64,000 nt of DNA, from assembly GCA_026874595.1 (NCBI GenBank), contig CM049312.1:79089429-79153428 (forward strand). Direction: 5' to 3'. The notes below the pieces were generated by a model that had not been told where the DNA came from, did not search any database, and saw nothing but the letters and a program-made list of their open reading frames with translations. The position numbers and the translations under genes were made by a program. Positions 48,057-61,376 of this stretch are shown in pieces. Each line of letters opens with the position of its first letter. The stretch's first letter is position 1. The stretch is from Sipunculus nudus. Taxonomy: Eukaryota; Annelida; Sipuncula; Golfingiida; Sipunculidae.

Positions 48057-48495
48057 GTAAGTTAAGATTTGTCTGTGGGCGTGTGTTCGGCCGTCAACCC
48101 CTCACATCAAACAGGGTTTTGTCCCGGCCACACCTGTAATATCGTCGCATCCTGTTTCTGAGTGGCATCACCCCCGCTTGTTTTATATCATAATAGTAAG
48201 CAAATACCGGCACAGGTGAGAATAAATAAACAATCATACCCGTCACACCCACAACCAGAAAACCAACCCGTGTGTATTACCGCGATTATTGATCATGTTA
48301 TTTCTATACGATTCACTACCGATATACGTTCTATAATTTATCCAGTGATGTAGAAAGGTTTGTGGAATAAATAGTTCATGAGTAAATTGGAATGATCTAC
48401 ATACAGTATAAAATTGAGATAAATCAAAACAGTGCTAATAATTCTGTATAGGATTATCTGTTGTTAAAATGGTGCATAAACACATTTATAACACA

Positions 48496-48499
<4 letters not shown>

Positions 48500-48551
<52 letters not shown>
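48500..48551. repeat. (TA)n microsatellite
   Basis: About 26 AT units in the TRAF4-like first intron. Confidence 0.95.
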
Positions 48552-48554
<3 letters not shown>

Positions 48555-51303
48555 CAAAATGTGTCATTTATCCATTTTATCTTATGTTAGTTCACACATC
48601 TGATCACATTTGGTAAAGACTTTAAATATGCAATGCTCTGTTTATTTACAGTTGTTTGTATTTCTGTACTTCGTCACTTTATTGTTATTCTCCACATCTC
48701 CTGTAATATTGAAGGTTCATATATATATTTCCTGCACAGGTAAAACTAATATTTGTATAAACACAGGTAAAGATAAGCAAACACTAAGACTGAATGGCTA
48801 ATTCCAAGAGTTAGTAGAAAATGGTAATCCTTTTAAAGTTCTTTGATCTATGCAGTAGGAGTCTAGTATTTTACTACTTATAGTAAAACCTTTTCACACA
48901 GCCAGTGTATCAGCTTACCTGACTGGGTTGTTTGTGACGTTTGTGGTTCCCACGATCCAGCATGCAGGTTGAGTCCTGATGTAACACTACATAATATGTA
49001 CAGAGAGATGTCTGTGAGATACACACAAGGCTTTTGATACCATGCAGGCACTGCCTTGCCTGGATGGAGTCTGTAATAGGCTTCTCTTGTGAATGTGTGA
49101 GAGATATGACTCCCACTGAGAGTCTATAGTGAGTGTTAGTCATTGGAATCAGTAAATGACTGACCGGTGTCACAGAGGATATTCCTAGCTTCGGGGTGCG
49201 TGTAGTATTACAGTGACTTATATGAGTTCAAGCATCACTTGTCTTGCTGAATACTGGGTATCATTGGTCTTATTGTTACAAAATTTGTATTCAGACTACA
49301 TCACCTTGACCAACAGGTAGTGTAGCTGTAGCATTGTGCTGAAATGATCAGGAACTGGAAGTCTCAGCTTCAAGATTTGCCAAAGATGTGAAGGTACCAA
49401 TTTCCTCAGAGCAAAAATAGGGCAGTGTTGTAACAGAACCTCTAGATCTTAGCTCTGCAGCTGACAAATTTTTAGAATTTGTACAGAAATTTCTCTTGAG
49501 CCTTATAGACTTTGAATCAATAGGTCCTGTTATTGGCAAATATGGAAAATAAGGTATAAACTGTAATATATTAACATGATAAAAGAAATTAAAGGGATAC
49601 ATAAAAGCAGAACTAATATAAAATCTATAAAAGGTATAGGTGTTTATATTTATCAATTCTCCTAAAATTTATTAAGCCGGAATTTTAATTCACAGCTGTC
49701 ATTAACATACATTGCATTACTTAGTTGAACTCATATGAAGCAAGTCTCAACAGATACTAATGCATATCAACAGCATCCTAAGCTTGAATGCATTCATCAA
49801 TCCTGGTACATTGTAATGAACCAGACTAACTGACAGCTGTGGTTATTAACAGACACAGGTTTATTATGATCACTTAACACACAATAGATACACAGATCAC
49901 AGAGGCAGCTACCTACAGAGAACTAAGGTATGTGGAGAAACAGGCTAGTTGACAAAAGAGGTAGCGTGTGACAGATGGGGGTCGTTTTATCTGGCAGGGA
50001 TGCATCATAGGTCTGGTGTCACTGTGGAGAGATTTTCTGCCTGAGGGAATCTGACAGACAAAAAGGAGTTTCCCTGACATCAGCATTATCCCTGACTGTT
50101 AATGACTGTACAGGGGTCACTCAGTGCATCACCTGTATGTTACTGGTATATATAGTGCTTATATCAGCAACATTATGCCCATATGTGGAGATGATGTCAT
50201 ATTTATAAATAATAAGTCAAGATAGACACTTAGCCATCTCTCACCTTCTCATAAGTGGTATTGTCATCTCCCTATTTCATTTTGAATTCTTGAGACTGTT
50301 CCTTTACTCTCATTCTCTCACTCTCGCTCTGTCTCTCTCTCTTTTAAAATATATGAAAAATTTTGGCAATATATCAATGGGGCACAATCACTGAACATTT
50401 TAAGTGCTGATATCAGGAAATGATGTAATATAATTACATCCTGAACTTAAAATGAAATTTTACACACAATGCGATGGGATGCACAAGCTGTAACATAGCT
50501 ATGTATGACTCTGAGGATAGCATCCAGGCAATGATCTATATGCGGGGAGAGTTTGGTGCAAGGGGGCATGCATCAGCAAAGTTAAGAGTGGAATAATGCT
50601 TTTTTGACCATGCCTTAATGATAGTAGGATTCTTCAGATAAATCTGGAATGACACCTTGTTATCAGCTGGGGTGTCTGCTTTTACATTTGTCTGACATTA
50701 TAATCTGTGCAGGTCAGGTACAATCCTAAATTTATCTAATGCTTCAGGTTTAATGTCTGATCTTGTGGCAACAGGATTCCCACATTCCACCAGACTGGCG
50801 CTAGTTGATGTTTTATGTCCCTTGCTTATGAAATCTAATATTCCTTTTACATGGCTCCATTAACAGGACATGTTGCAAGTTAGGCTTATGTCATCTCTGT
50901 AAAAGGAAACAAAAGTTTTTGTTTTATGGTGTGGTACTCATGAACTGTGCAACATATACTAACAAGCAGACAAGATCAGAGCTAGAGGTGATGTACTGTG
51001 TCAGACGTTATTTTAGGTCACAGGGCCAGTAGTTTGTACATGTAAGACAAATGACACATGATTTATTGTGTGATTCATGTATTTATTTACTAATTGTTCA
51101 CTCAGGCAGTGTTTGACATACAACATTTTATGGTCCTACAGTTGTATAAGTATATTCTAGTACTAATATACACATGACTTGAGACCTGATTTCTTTTTGT
51201 GTTTATTTCTGGTAATTTGCTTTGAGCACACTTAAAGATATGTGGTTATGATGTGAAATAATCTGTAATTAATTTGACTATTTCTTAGAATGCATCATTT
51301 TCT

Positions 51304-51590
51304 GTGTTTGCTCATCTTTACTTCTCTCTCTATCTTCTCTGTCTAATACTATTTCTCTCTCTCCCTCTCTCTCACTTTCTCTCTCATATTCTTGCATGTT
51401 TTCTTTTTCATTCTTTCTTTTTCTCACACTCTGTCATTTATTTCTCCCTCTACATGTCATTTCTTTCTTTTTCTCTCTTTCTCTCTCTTTTTCTCTCTCT
51501 CTCTCCTATATTTGTGCCCTCTTTCTGTTTATCTCTGTTGCTTTCTTGCCCTCTTTCTATATATAATCTGTTTTTGCTATAGAAAAAAAA
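51304..51590. repeat. (TC)n/(TTTC)n polypyrimidine tract
   Basis: Nearly 290 nt are dominated by TCTC, TTTC and CTCTCT. Leu/Ser/Phe-rich open frames at 51304-51598 are produced by this composition. Long polypyrimidine tracts can form triplex DNA. Confidence 0.85.
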
Positions 51591-54500
51591 AATATTGAAT
51601 TCCTCCATAATTGAAGTCCTCTTAATTCCAACTCATGCAGTAATATTTTCAGTCATGACTTGCACATACCTGTTAAAGTTTATACATGATTTAAGTAAGA
51701 GGTATTGACGTCTTTTCTAAATGATGGATGTCTTCTGTTAGATGGACAAACCATCCAGACTGTACACAAAGCCCCGGAACACAAAGCCCCGTGAACATCT
51801 GGAGATGGAACATTCCTGAGCGAGTTTACAGAGCACACACAGTCAAGGGGAAGTGTATACAGGGTCACGCAGCATGTTTAAGTGCTGTGAATGTTTCATA
51901 GGGCAATTTAAAGCCCCTGTGAGGATCCACAGGAAATACCTTGTAATCTGGTCAGTTCCTCATATAAACATATCTTGGATTGGGATTGACGTCTCAATTG
52001 GGGTGGTAGGGGGGCAATGCCTTCAGAAGGAGGGCAAAGGGTCTTTCGCAGATGGGGCAAGTGGTCAAGCGGCCACAAAATAAGTTGACAGAATGATTTC
52101 AGGTTTATGTTAACAGTTTTTAATAATAAACCAATGGAATAAAAAATTGTCTGGATTGGTTCTCCATGAATTATGTCAGTTTTTGGTTTATGTGGAACTT
52201 GCGGTTACAGGTCCAGCATTTTGGAGAGGAAAGGAAATGTCTTGTGGCTTATACTTAGAAATGTTAACAGGAAATTAAAGGTCTTTCAATACATGAATAC
52301 CTTACATTAATAGGTAATGAATATCATAATTTTGTGTAAAGAGTAAAAATGAAAAAGGGTTGTAATATAGTATTTGGCTATAAAATATACTCAAACCAAA
52401 ATATTTAAATAAAGAAATACAAAAGTCCTCAATTCCTCATACATAAATTTACACAACATTATTATCTTCCTAGTCCAAATATGTAGATTTTGCTTCATAG
52501 CCACTTTTAAGGTGCACTTGAAATAAGACAAAACAAACTAGAAAGCTATGCCTGCATATACCCAGTACTCAAATTCAAGTGACAAAAATCTCTCTGATCA
52601 GTCCGTCCACCCACGTGAATCCACCCACAAGGTGTCAAGGGTCCAAGTGGTCATCGGTCAAGACAGATAGTGTGTAAACCTACTGAGGGGTTTTACTGAC
52701 AAACCGGAATGGGCAGGGAGGGATGTCTGTTTATTATCAACAGATGGCATTAACCCTCAGTGCCACAATATGTCCAGGCATTTGGACTTTCACGAGATTA
52801 CCATCTGTGCACAGATTTCTAGGAATTTTGTTCCTGGAAACTGTGCAAATATTTCAAATGTCTGTCATCAGGGCATTAGTATAGACCAGGTTTATCACTC
52901 ACAGATTACCAGCATGGCGGGGTATGTGTTTATACAGGTGTCACATCAAACAAACCATGTTACATGCTTAATGTTTAACTTACTCCAGCTGGGTATTGGC
53001 CTGACATTACACAGATTTTGATATATAACAGCAGTTAACTTTATGCTGGTTAATTTCTTTGAAGTATAAAATAAACCTGTTTCACTTATTACAGCTGTTG
53101 AACTCTGACATTTTACTGTGAATTTGATGTATATTGCATTATTGATCGAAATGCTGGTAAAATCGGTGGAATCTATTGAAATAAACCAGTTTATTTATAT
53201 CATTATTTGTGTTACTAGAAATTCCTTTGAAATTCGATATACTACATTCACCTGTTTCATTGGGGGTACTTTTAATTCTGTTCCAATTATCCTTGACATA
53301 AAACTTTGATATATGTGGGCATTTGCATATATTTAGTTTGCCTATAGGCCTTGGATAAACGTAACATTGCCTTTAATATTCACTGTCAATTGATCATTGT
53401 AGAAAAAAGAATTGCATTTTACTTAATTCGATAAGTTGTAATTAATAGGTTATAAAAAAAATTCATGAAACACCATACCAAATTTATTAATTTGATAGCG
53501 TACTGGTAAAAGCATAGCATATTACAATTATATATCATATGATATGAAGATGTTTATTAGATGGTTCAGTAAACATAACTTAAATAACATAGATACACAG
53601 CCCAGTATACTAAAGGCACTAAGATTTCCTGAAGCCAAGTCTTTCTTTGGTAAAACATGTCCTGTATATATTGTATACATATAATTGTCAGCATATATTA
53701 ATGCAGTGGTTATAACTATAATGTAATTCAAAGGTTTCGAAGGTCTTTTGCAACATGCAGAAATACTATTTACTTGGAATGTTAAGAGGGTGCTTGGTCA
53801 AAATCAACTCATAATACGGAAATATTTGAGGTATAATTCATTTCATGTGGTTAGATAAGGACATATAGTGTCAGTAACAACCTAGTAACAGGTGTACATT
53901 CAAAGTTGATTGAACCTTGAAACTTACTTACTGTTAACAGCAATTGACCATGGCGAGTACTTGAGAATAGTTCACAAAGACACCACATGTATGTTTAAAT
54001 GTTTGCACATCCATTGACAGATGCATTGCCGTATCATTAAAATATTTAGATATGATCTTATGATATACAAAGCACATCCTATGTAGGTATACACTGCACA
54101 AAGGCAGCACAAGACACCTGCACTAGCTGGCTACTATCGTCTAATCATGCGGAATACCCAGTTCAGGACCCTGTAATAAGTGCCGCTTTTGGTCTTTGTT
54201 ACAGTAAGGTTATGAAGAGATGTACTGAGGAGATATATTCACAAACAGCTGTGCTCGCACTGCTTGTAATATGCTTAACTTTTGAGGAACGTACCCTTAG
54301 GTAGTCATCAGTCCTCCATAAAGCATTCCTTCGCAACAGATGGTGGTTTGATATACCACTTATAATGAGTACCAAACGACTAATGAATAGGTCTGTTATG
54401 GCTTGGTTATTATTGAAAGTCTTATGTTCGTGGTTTGATATAGTGAAAATAAGCTAGCTGGATGAGATACCATCAGATGTTGAAAGTGATATAATATACA

Positions 54501-57500
54501 GCATAAGTACTGTGTGGTTATATATCTGAGTGTGAAATGTAGCAAAAAAATCAATCATCTTGAATTAAATATGTTTAATGTGAGAACCGAGCTATAAAAG
54601 AGCTAAAGGTGGTACTCCTCATATTAATGTCTTCATATATTTGATGGATAACATTAATTTTTTTTTACAAATAGCATTTAGTTTTCTTTTTATTTTTTAT
54701 AATTTTTCTTGTGACAGATTTTGACCAATTATTTTACTGTAACATTTTTTACTTAAATCATAGCATGACCTTTAATTTTCATTTTGAACAATATCTCTTT
54801 ACCAATTTGTGTCTTTGAAATTTTAATATATAAGAATAACTTAGAATAAATATGGATTGATGCACATGCAGTCACTGTCATTCCAAATCAGTTAAATGGA
54901 GATGTTAAGCATAGCTGTTTACATATATGTATACATTTCATCATTGCCAAGCTCAACAGTATGAGTGTATAGTAATAGCTTAATTATTGATCATCCTCCA
55001 GGTCAGATGGACTTAGGGGACCCCACCCTGGGTTATACTCATCCATCCTCATCACTCAGAGTCTGATGGACCATACATCAATATTAATTGTCTACCTTAA
55101 TGTCAGCGTATTCCAGTATACTCCCTCGGTACTGGAAGGTAGCTACATTGAAAGTTTGGTCTATCTGACGGATTTGGATTAAGTACATGACCCATGATGT
55201 AAGGGTTTGGTTATTATTATTAACAGTCTTATCCAAAGGATCTTAATAATAATGATAATAATAATAATATTAATAATCATAATAACAGTCGTATAATGAT
55301 TATTATTGTTATTTTGTTAATGTTATTACTTGTATATTGATTTCAGGATAACTGTTTCTTCTTATTATTATTATAATATTAATAATAAAATTTCTGTAAC
55401 TAATTTTATTCTGTTAATAATCATAACAATAACAGTAATATTCTGAGTATGAATTAGAATATTCCAAGCATAATATTAATGATTGAGAAAATTAATAATA
55501 ATGACCTATATATTTATCCTGTGCAGATGTTTGAAAACAGTTACCACTTCATGTTTAAAATAGACATAATCAACAAAATTACGTATGAAACCCAAGTAGA
55601 ATGATTTGTTTCTGGGCTTATTGTGAATCTAAACTTAAACTTGTGTCACTGGACCCCGTCTCATTAGGAATAACTCAGGGTACAGTTAGCAAGGCAGTCA
55701 TGCCCTCTCATTCAGGACAGGGCCAACAGTTATTATTGATGGTCCTACTTCGGCTGCAGTTACAGGTGTGGGATCGATAAATGGTGAATCCTATATACAA
55801 ACATGGCTGCCAGTGATCGCTGATTTATTGAGTTTCTCTGTAGATTATTACTCCCTCCCTGATTCATTCATCTCTAGCGTCTAGATGTTTATTGGGATGG
55901 GTATGGTATTAATTAACAATAAAGCCAGGAGGAACAAAACCAGACTGAACTTCAGTATGTTCCCTCATTACTAAGTTAATTGCTGTCAGCCATACAAGAA
56001 TTTAGACCATGGCACACCATGCTGTGTCCTGCTGTGTTAACAGTTTAGACACGTGGAGTATATTAGTAAAATATTGTTCAGAGCACCAGTCAAAGAATCA
56101 ATAAAGTGTGTATATAAGCTTTCTATATATAATTTGTGGAAATCATATGTTTAAGGACTCCCTAATTCCTACTTCGATGATGAAGGGGATAGTTGTGAAC
56201 TAGCATGAAGCAAAATTAAGAAGTGTCATTTTTGGTACACAAAGCAGCCCGGGCAGATTTATCAGGGTGCAGCCCCCCACCCCTACCCCTTTTAATCAAC
56301 CTAAACATTTTGGAAATAGAGCAATCTCAGCACTTTTTAAAAGACAGAGCTGGATTTCTCATCATGTTGCATATTTAAACTACTGGTACCTATAAGTTTG
56401 TGGTATTGCAACAAAAAAGTTAAAATTTATCTTAACTCTGAGTAAGGGGAAACCCCTTCCCTGCCCCCCCCCCCCCCCTTGCACCCCTTTGTATTCTTAA
56501 ATTCTGTTTCTATCCCTGTACAAGTCAGAATACACATGTAAAAAGGTCAAAGGTCAAGGTCACAGAACTGTACATCTTGGTGGAGAACATTCGAACCACA
56601 GACCATTCACACAACATGGACTTTTTCTGTATTCTTCTTTTACTTGTTACAATGTTTCAGGTCAGAAATGGTGGTTTTCAGTCTTTTTAAATTGTACACT
56701 TGATGCCTGAAACTTGGTCATTTAGCATTCCTTCTGATTACCACACTGTTTAACTGTACCAACATATCATGTAAAACTAAAATATTTTAGATTATTCTAA
56801 AGACATGACAACTAAAAATTTAAATAAGTTTTAGACATTTTTAAAGAAGTGCTGTCTTTTTTCGAGGAAAAGAATTCTATGTGTAATACATAATTAATAT
56901 TAGATTTATGTGAGCGAACTCTAGCTGTGTCACGTCTATATAAGGTAATGTTAAATCCCAGAATCCTCCAGGCATGCGTGGTTAGAATACTTGTCTGTTC
57001 TCAGAGAGGAAGTGTTATTTTTCAAATGTCAAGGAAAATAGTTCTTGAGGAAACTAATTCCCAAATAATGTTATAGTCTGGTCTTCTTATAAGCTTGTGA
57101 AAATAATAATATATGGTTACTTTAATTGTACAAATTATTTACTAAAGGAGGCTGGCACACAAAATGTTAACCTTAAAGCCCCTTACATTATCAGTCCATT
57201 AAACCCAAGGATATTTCCTGTACATGACTGTTGCAAAAAGCCCCCCATGAAATCACCCACAGTATCCTTTCTGACAAGATCCTCTATATGTCAGCATGAC
57301 TTGGGTTTCAGTTTATCATACTTGTGTCCTATTAGCTGACCCTGTAGTACTTGTTATGATAATAAGCGTCAGTTGAGACTTGTTAGTTTGGTCTTTGTCT
57401 TTTGTCCTTTGTTTATGACATGACAGAGCAGACCATGTCCAGTGTGTAGTTCAGGAGAGTTCATCTTCATAAATGAACTCAGCAGGGATTGATCCATGCA

Positions 57501-60500
57501 GGACTGTGAAAAAAAAAGGGGGGGGGCAACATATGACATGCCATCTAGTTACGCATGCACCAACTGCTGTACTTTTGGCCTGTGCTATAAATCTATAATT
57601 TTGTCATTAATATTAATGTTTTGATATTAAATATATAATCATTAAACTTATATTTTAATTAACTGAATTAACATGTTATCCTTAAAGTAAGAAGTTTTTG
57701 TGTGTTTGATATTTCATTAATTTAAATGTATTTAAAACTCTTTAATGGTGGAATTTCAGTTCCTCAGTTAAGATCAGTTGATACCCCCAGCCTTATCATT
57801 TTGTGCATCAACCATTAGTTGTGTTTAGCAACTGTTTGCATTCATTTGTGTAATAAAATAAAAATTTATAAAAAAAAGATCATAAGAAATATTAAGAAAT
57901 AAAAAAATTCATCTCATTTATGATCAGTGAAAAAATGGTAAGTTGGGCCTGTCCTACTCTATTTGTCCAGGCTCACTATATCACAATGAGACCATTGACT
58001 AATTGCCATAACAGCTGTTAAACCATGTACAAACATGAAGCGATTAACACTGGAACTTGACCCTTAGCATATGGTCTTATTTTGAGTCAACCACTGACTA
58101 GAGAATGTTCACAGGCCTGCTTGTTGGATAGTGAGAAAAACCTTGTTTAAAGGCCGTTTGTTTGTTAAACACTCAACAACTGAAACCCTTGTGAATTCTG
58201 TACTGCTTTAATGTATGCTATGGATCTAGCTCTTTCTTGTGTAAGGCATGCACAACCTGTCCCAATATGAAGTTTGTGAAATAGTAATTTGCTTTTGTTA
58301 TTCAAAGCTCTGGTTGTGCAGGGTTTGAGCTGAATATAGGACATGATGGAGAGACTGACTAAAAGAGTAACATGGGTTATTTCACCCCCCCCCCCCAATC
58401 AAGATCCACAGATCGAGCCTTGACATTTGCAATACATATAAACATAGTAATAGTTGTAAATGTACTTTGCTGTATATGATAATGCCTGAATTGATCCAAA
58501 TACACCAACTGTGAAATAACTGATGAACAATCGCATGAAAGTTAGCTTCAATTTTAGTTCACATCTATGAGTTATAGTTAGGTTACCTCTTGACCATATA
58601 CCCATATCCTTATGGGAGCTATATAATTTGTGCAAAAAAAAACCTATTAAATCAGTGGATGCATGTGTCACCATACTGTTTTAAGTGAAATGAAAATAGA
58701 CCTGAGAATCCTATAAAAAGTCTCCCAGTAATAGGAAGTTCAACCTTACATAGAGGAGTAATATTTTCTAGTTATGAAAATCTTAGCACAGTACATTTAA
58801 AAGGGTGAATTTTGTATGATTGCATGTATTAATTCACAGCATACATAACAGCATGGATTTTGTACAGAAAAGACAAAAACAGCAGTCTGTAGAGCTCATG
58901 TCTCCACCAAGAGATAATTAGTCCTGCTGGCTCTGTCTTTTTATCTTGATCCAAATTATGCAAATAAACCAACCAACAAACCAACTACCAGACACAGGGG
59001 AAAACACAAGTGAGGCAGAGAAAATAAGTGCTTATGGTCATTTTACATGAATTTTGGTTTCATTTGACCATAGACAGCAGATGCACAAGTTACTTATTTC
59101 ACTGGGCACAGGAAGGAGAAGTGACGGTTATGGTCATTTTAATGTTTGTATGATGCAGACGTGAGTGGTCGGAGAGTATCGAGGAAGTCGTAAAGCCACT
59201 CCCCATCCGGCTAGAATGGTTTACTTGGCAGGACAGGTGGTCGACCTTGACACCTTTAAGGTCAAATCACCTGCCCCTGATGTTTACTTTGTAGAAACCC
59301 TTCTCTCCAGCACAGCATTCGCTGTAACTTGATTCATCTTTATGTGAATTATCCTTTGGATTAAAGACTTCCTGTGGTGGGTCATGTGACCTACTCAATC
59401 GTCAGGTGACCACCAGAGGTGTGTACCTGCCTGAAGCAGACAGGTGCAAGTAGACTGAATATTACTTAGATACTTTTATCTCTATGCTATACAGCATCAC
59501 TAACATACTTCAAACTATAATGCTACAAGAAGCCAGCATCCGCTCTATTTTCATGTTCTGTAATGTTTGGTGCGAAGCACTGGTTGTTATATATTAATGG
59601 TAAATATCTATTTCCCCACCTTTTATTATACAACCATGAAACAGTTTATGTTGTTACCCATGTGTGTTTGTTGGTTTGTTAGTTTGTTATCAACACAATT
59701 ACAGAAAAACTCCTCAGAGTATTTCCATGAAACTATGGTGAAAGGTAGGACATATGTGCCAGAGAAGTCCCCATTAAATACTTGTGAAGATCTGTTATAC
59801 AGTTGGATTGTTTTAACTTGGTGGAAGTAAATCCTCAGATGAGTGCCAATTTCATTTCCTTGGTGATTCTCCAAAGCAGCTTGACAAATGTTACTGCTGT
59901 ATGTGCAGCAGTTGCCTGCAAAATTATTTCAGAGCATCCATGATTAAAACAGGTTGGTTATGGATTATTTTTTAAAATTTTTTTGGCAAGTCATTAGTTG
60001 ACTATTTTTCATGCTGGCTGTTTTTAATAGATTATGTTTTGGAACATTGATTTTTCATGATTATGGAATTGTCATAGTTTAATATTCAGTATTGAATTAC
60101 TTCTGGCTGTACTGCTAATTGAATATATTAAGTGGCACACCCACATCATGAATTTTAGAGTAATAGTAAACCTGTTTAATGGCAGGCCCAGTTGATCACA
60201 TATGAAGTGTATTATTTAGTAATAGTATTAATGAAATCCCTTAGCCACAAGCAAAAACCCAAATCTATAATTATTAGGTACACATTTAAATATTCATGGA
60301 TCATGCAGTAAAAAAGATTGGCATATATAATACAAGAATTGATTCAATCAAGTCTTTGATATGAAAAACAATTGTGTATGGATATTTTTTGTCAATTTAA
60401 GATAATTGTAACAAGATTGCCTATATCACACCCATGTATTAATATTGGTTTATCTCCTGTAAACCTTGATACAAGACTATTAAATCTTTTACAGTGCACA

Positions 60501-61376
60501 ATAGATAGCACAGGTTTTTCACATTGCACACAATGATATATGTACAGAAAAATGTAGATTAAACAAAAAAATGTGTAAATTGAAAATTTAAATGATGCAA
60601 ACTGAAACAGTCTATACACCAGAAGCAGAGAATGTAGAATAACAATGACTGAGAACACATCCCATGTAAATCAAAGTCCCAGATTTTGTACTGCTATTTA
60701 TCTACATGTAGTACAGGTAAACAAACATGAGAGCTTAACACAAGTCACTTAGTTATATTATAGTAGTCCTGTGTCCTCCGTGACACAATAACAGACTCTG
60801 AAGTGGTCTCTGTTTGGTTCGTATCAGTCAATATGCCACAAACACCTGGCCCTGCAGTGAAGTATTATACATTGGTTAGTACTACCAGGAGAACTGTGAT
60901 AATAGGTAAAAGGTCATCCTGGGGTTAGATATAGCTCTCAGTAGCTCATAAAATATGGGTTTTATGACACGTTTAAAAGGGATCACGATTGATCCATCAC
61001 AAACTTGGCACCAAATTGAGTGGTACTTGACTGTGGAGTATGTGGTGGCCAATACATAGGTTAAAATTATTAGTTTATATGCATAAAAATATATAACGTG
61101 ATATACCATGGGTTGAATGATATTGTGCACTGTATATATATATCACAAAATTTTATATACTTTTATGTTTAAATATTATATCATGATAATATCTCTCAAT
61201 ACAGATATATATTCTATATATTGATGACAATATATTTTCAACCATATAATTTGTACAAGTCTTTCCTTTTATGCTTTACTCTGTAAAAAAATATGTTGTT
61301 CTAAACTTAAAATGTCATAGGTCTATAGAAATAATTCACAAATTTGAATCTAATGTGACTTGTGGAAACCCTTCTA

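Larger units (their letters stand above)
48057..61376. other. TRAF4-like first intron, mostly unassigned
   Basis: Starts GTAAGT. It contains (TA)n at 48500-48551, a polypyrimidine tract at 51304-51590, an AAT/ATT-rich tract near 55240-55300, and C-runs near 56465 and 58386. I looked for Cys/His-rich TRAF zinc-finger exons and saw none. No RNA genes or other repeats were recognised. Open frames of up to 92 codons are low-complexity or lack domains. Confidence 0.45.

Noticed and set aside
51304-51598. Leu/Phe/Ser-rich peptides resembling membrane proteins
   Set aside because: They are translations of a TC/TTTC polypyrimidine tract.
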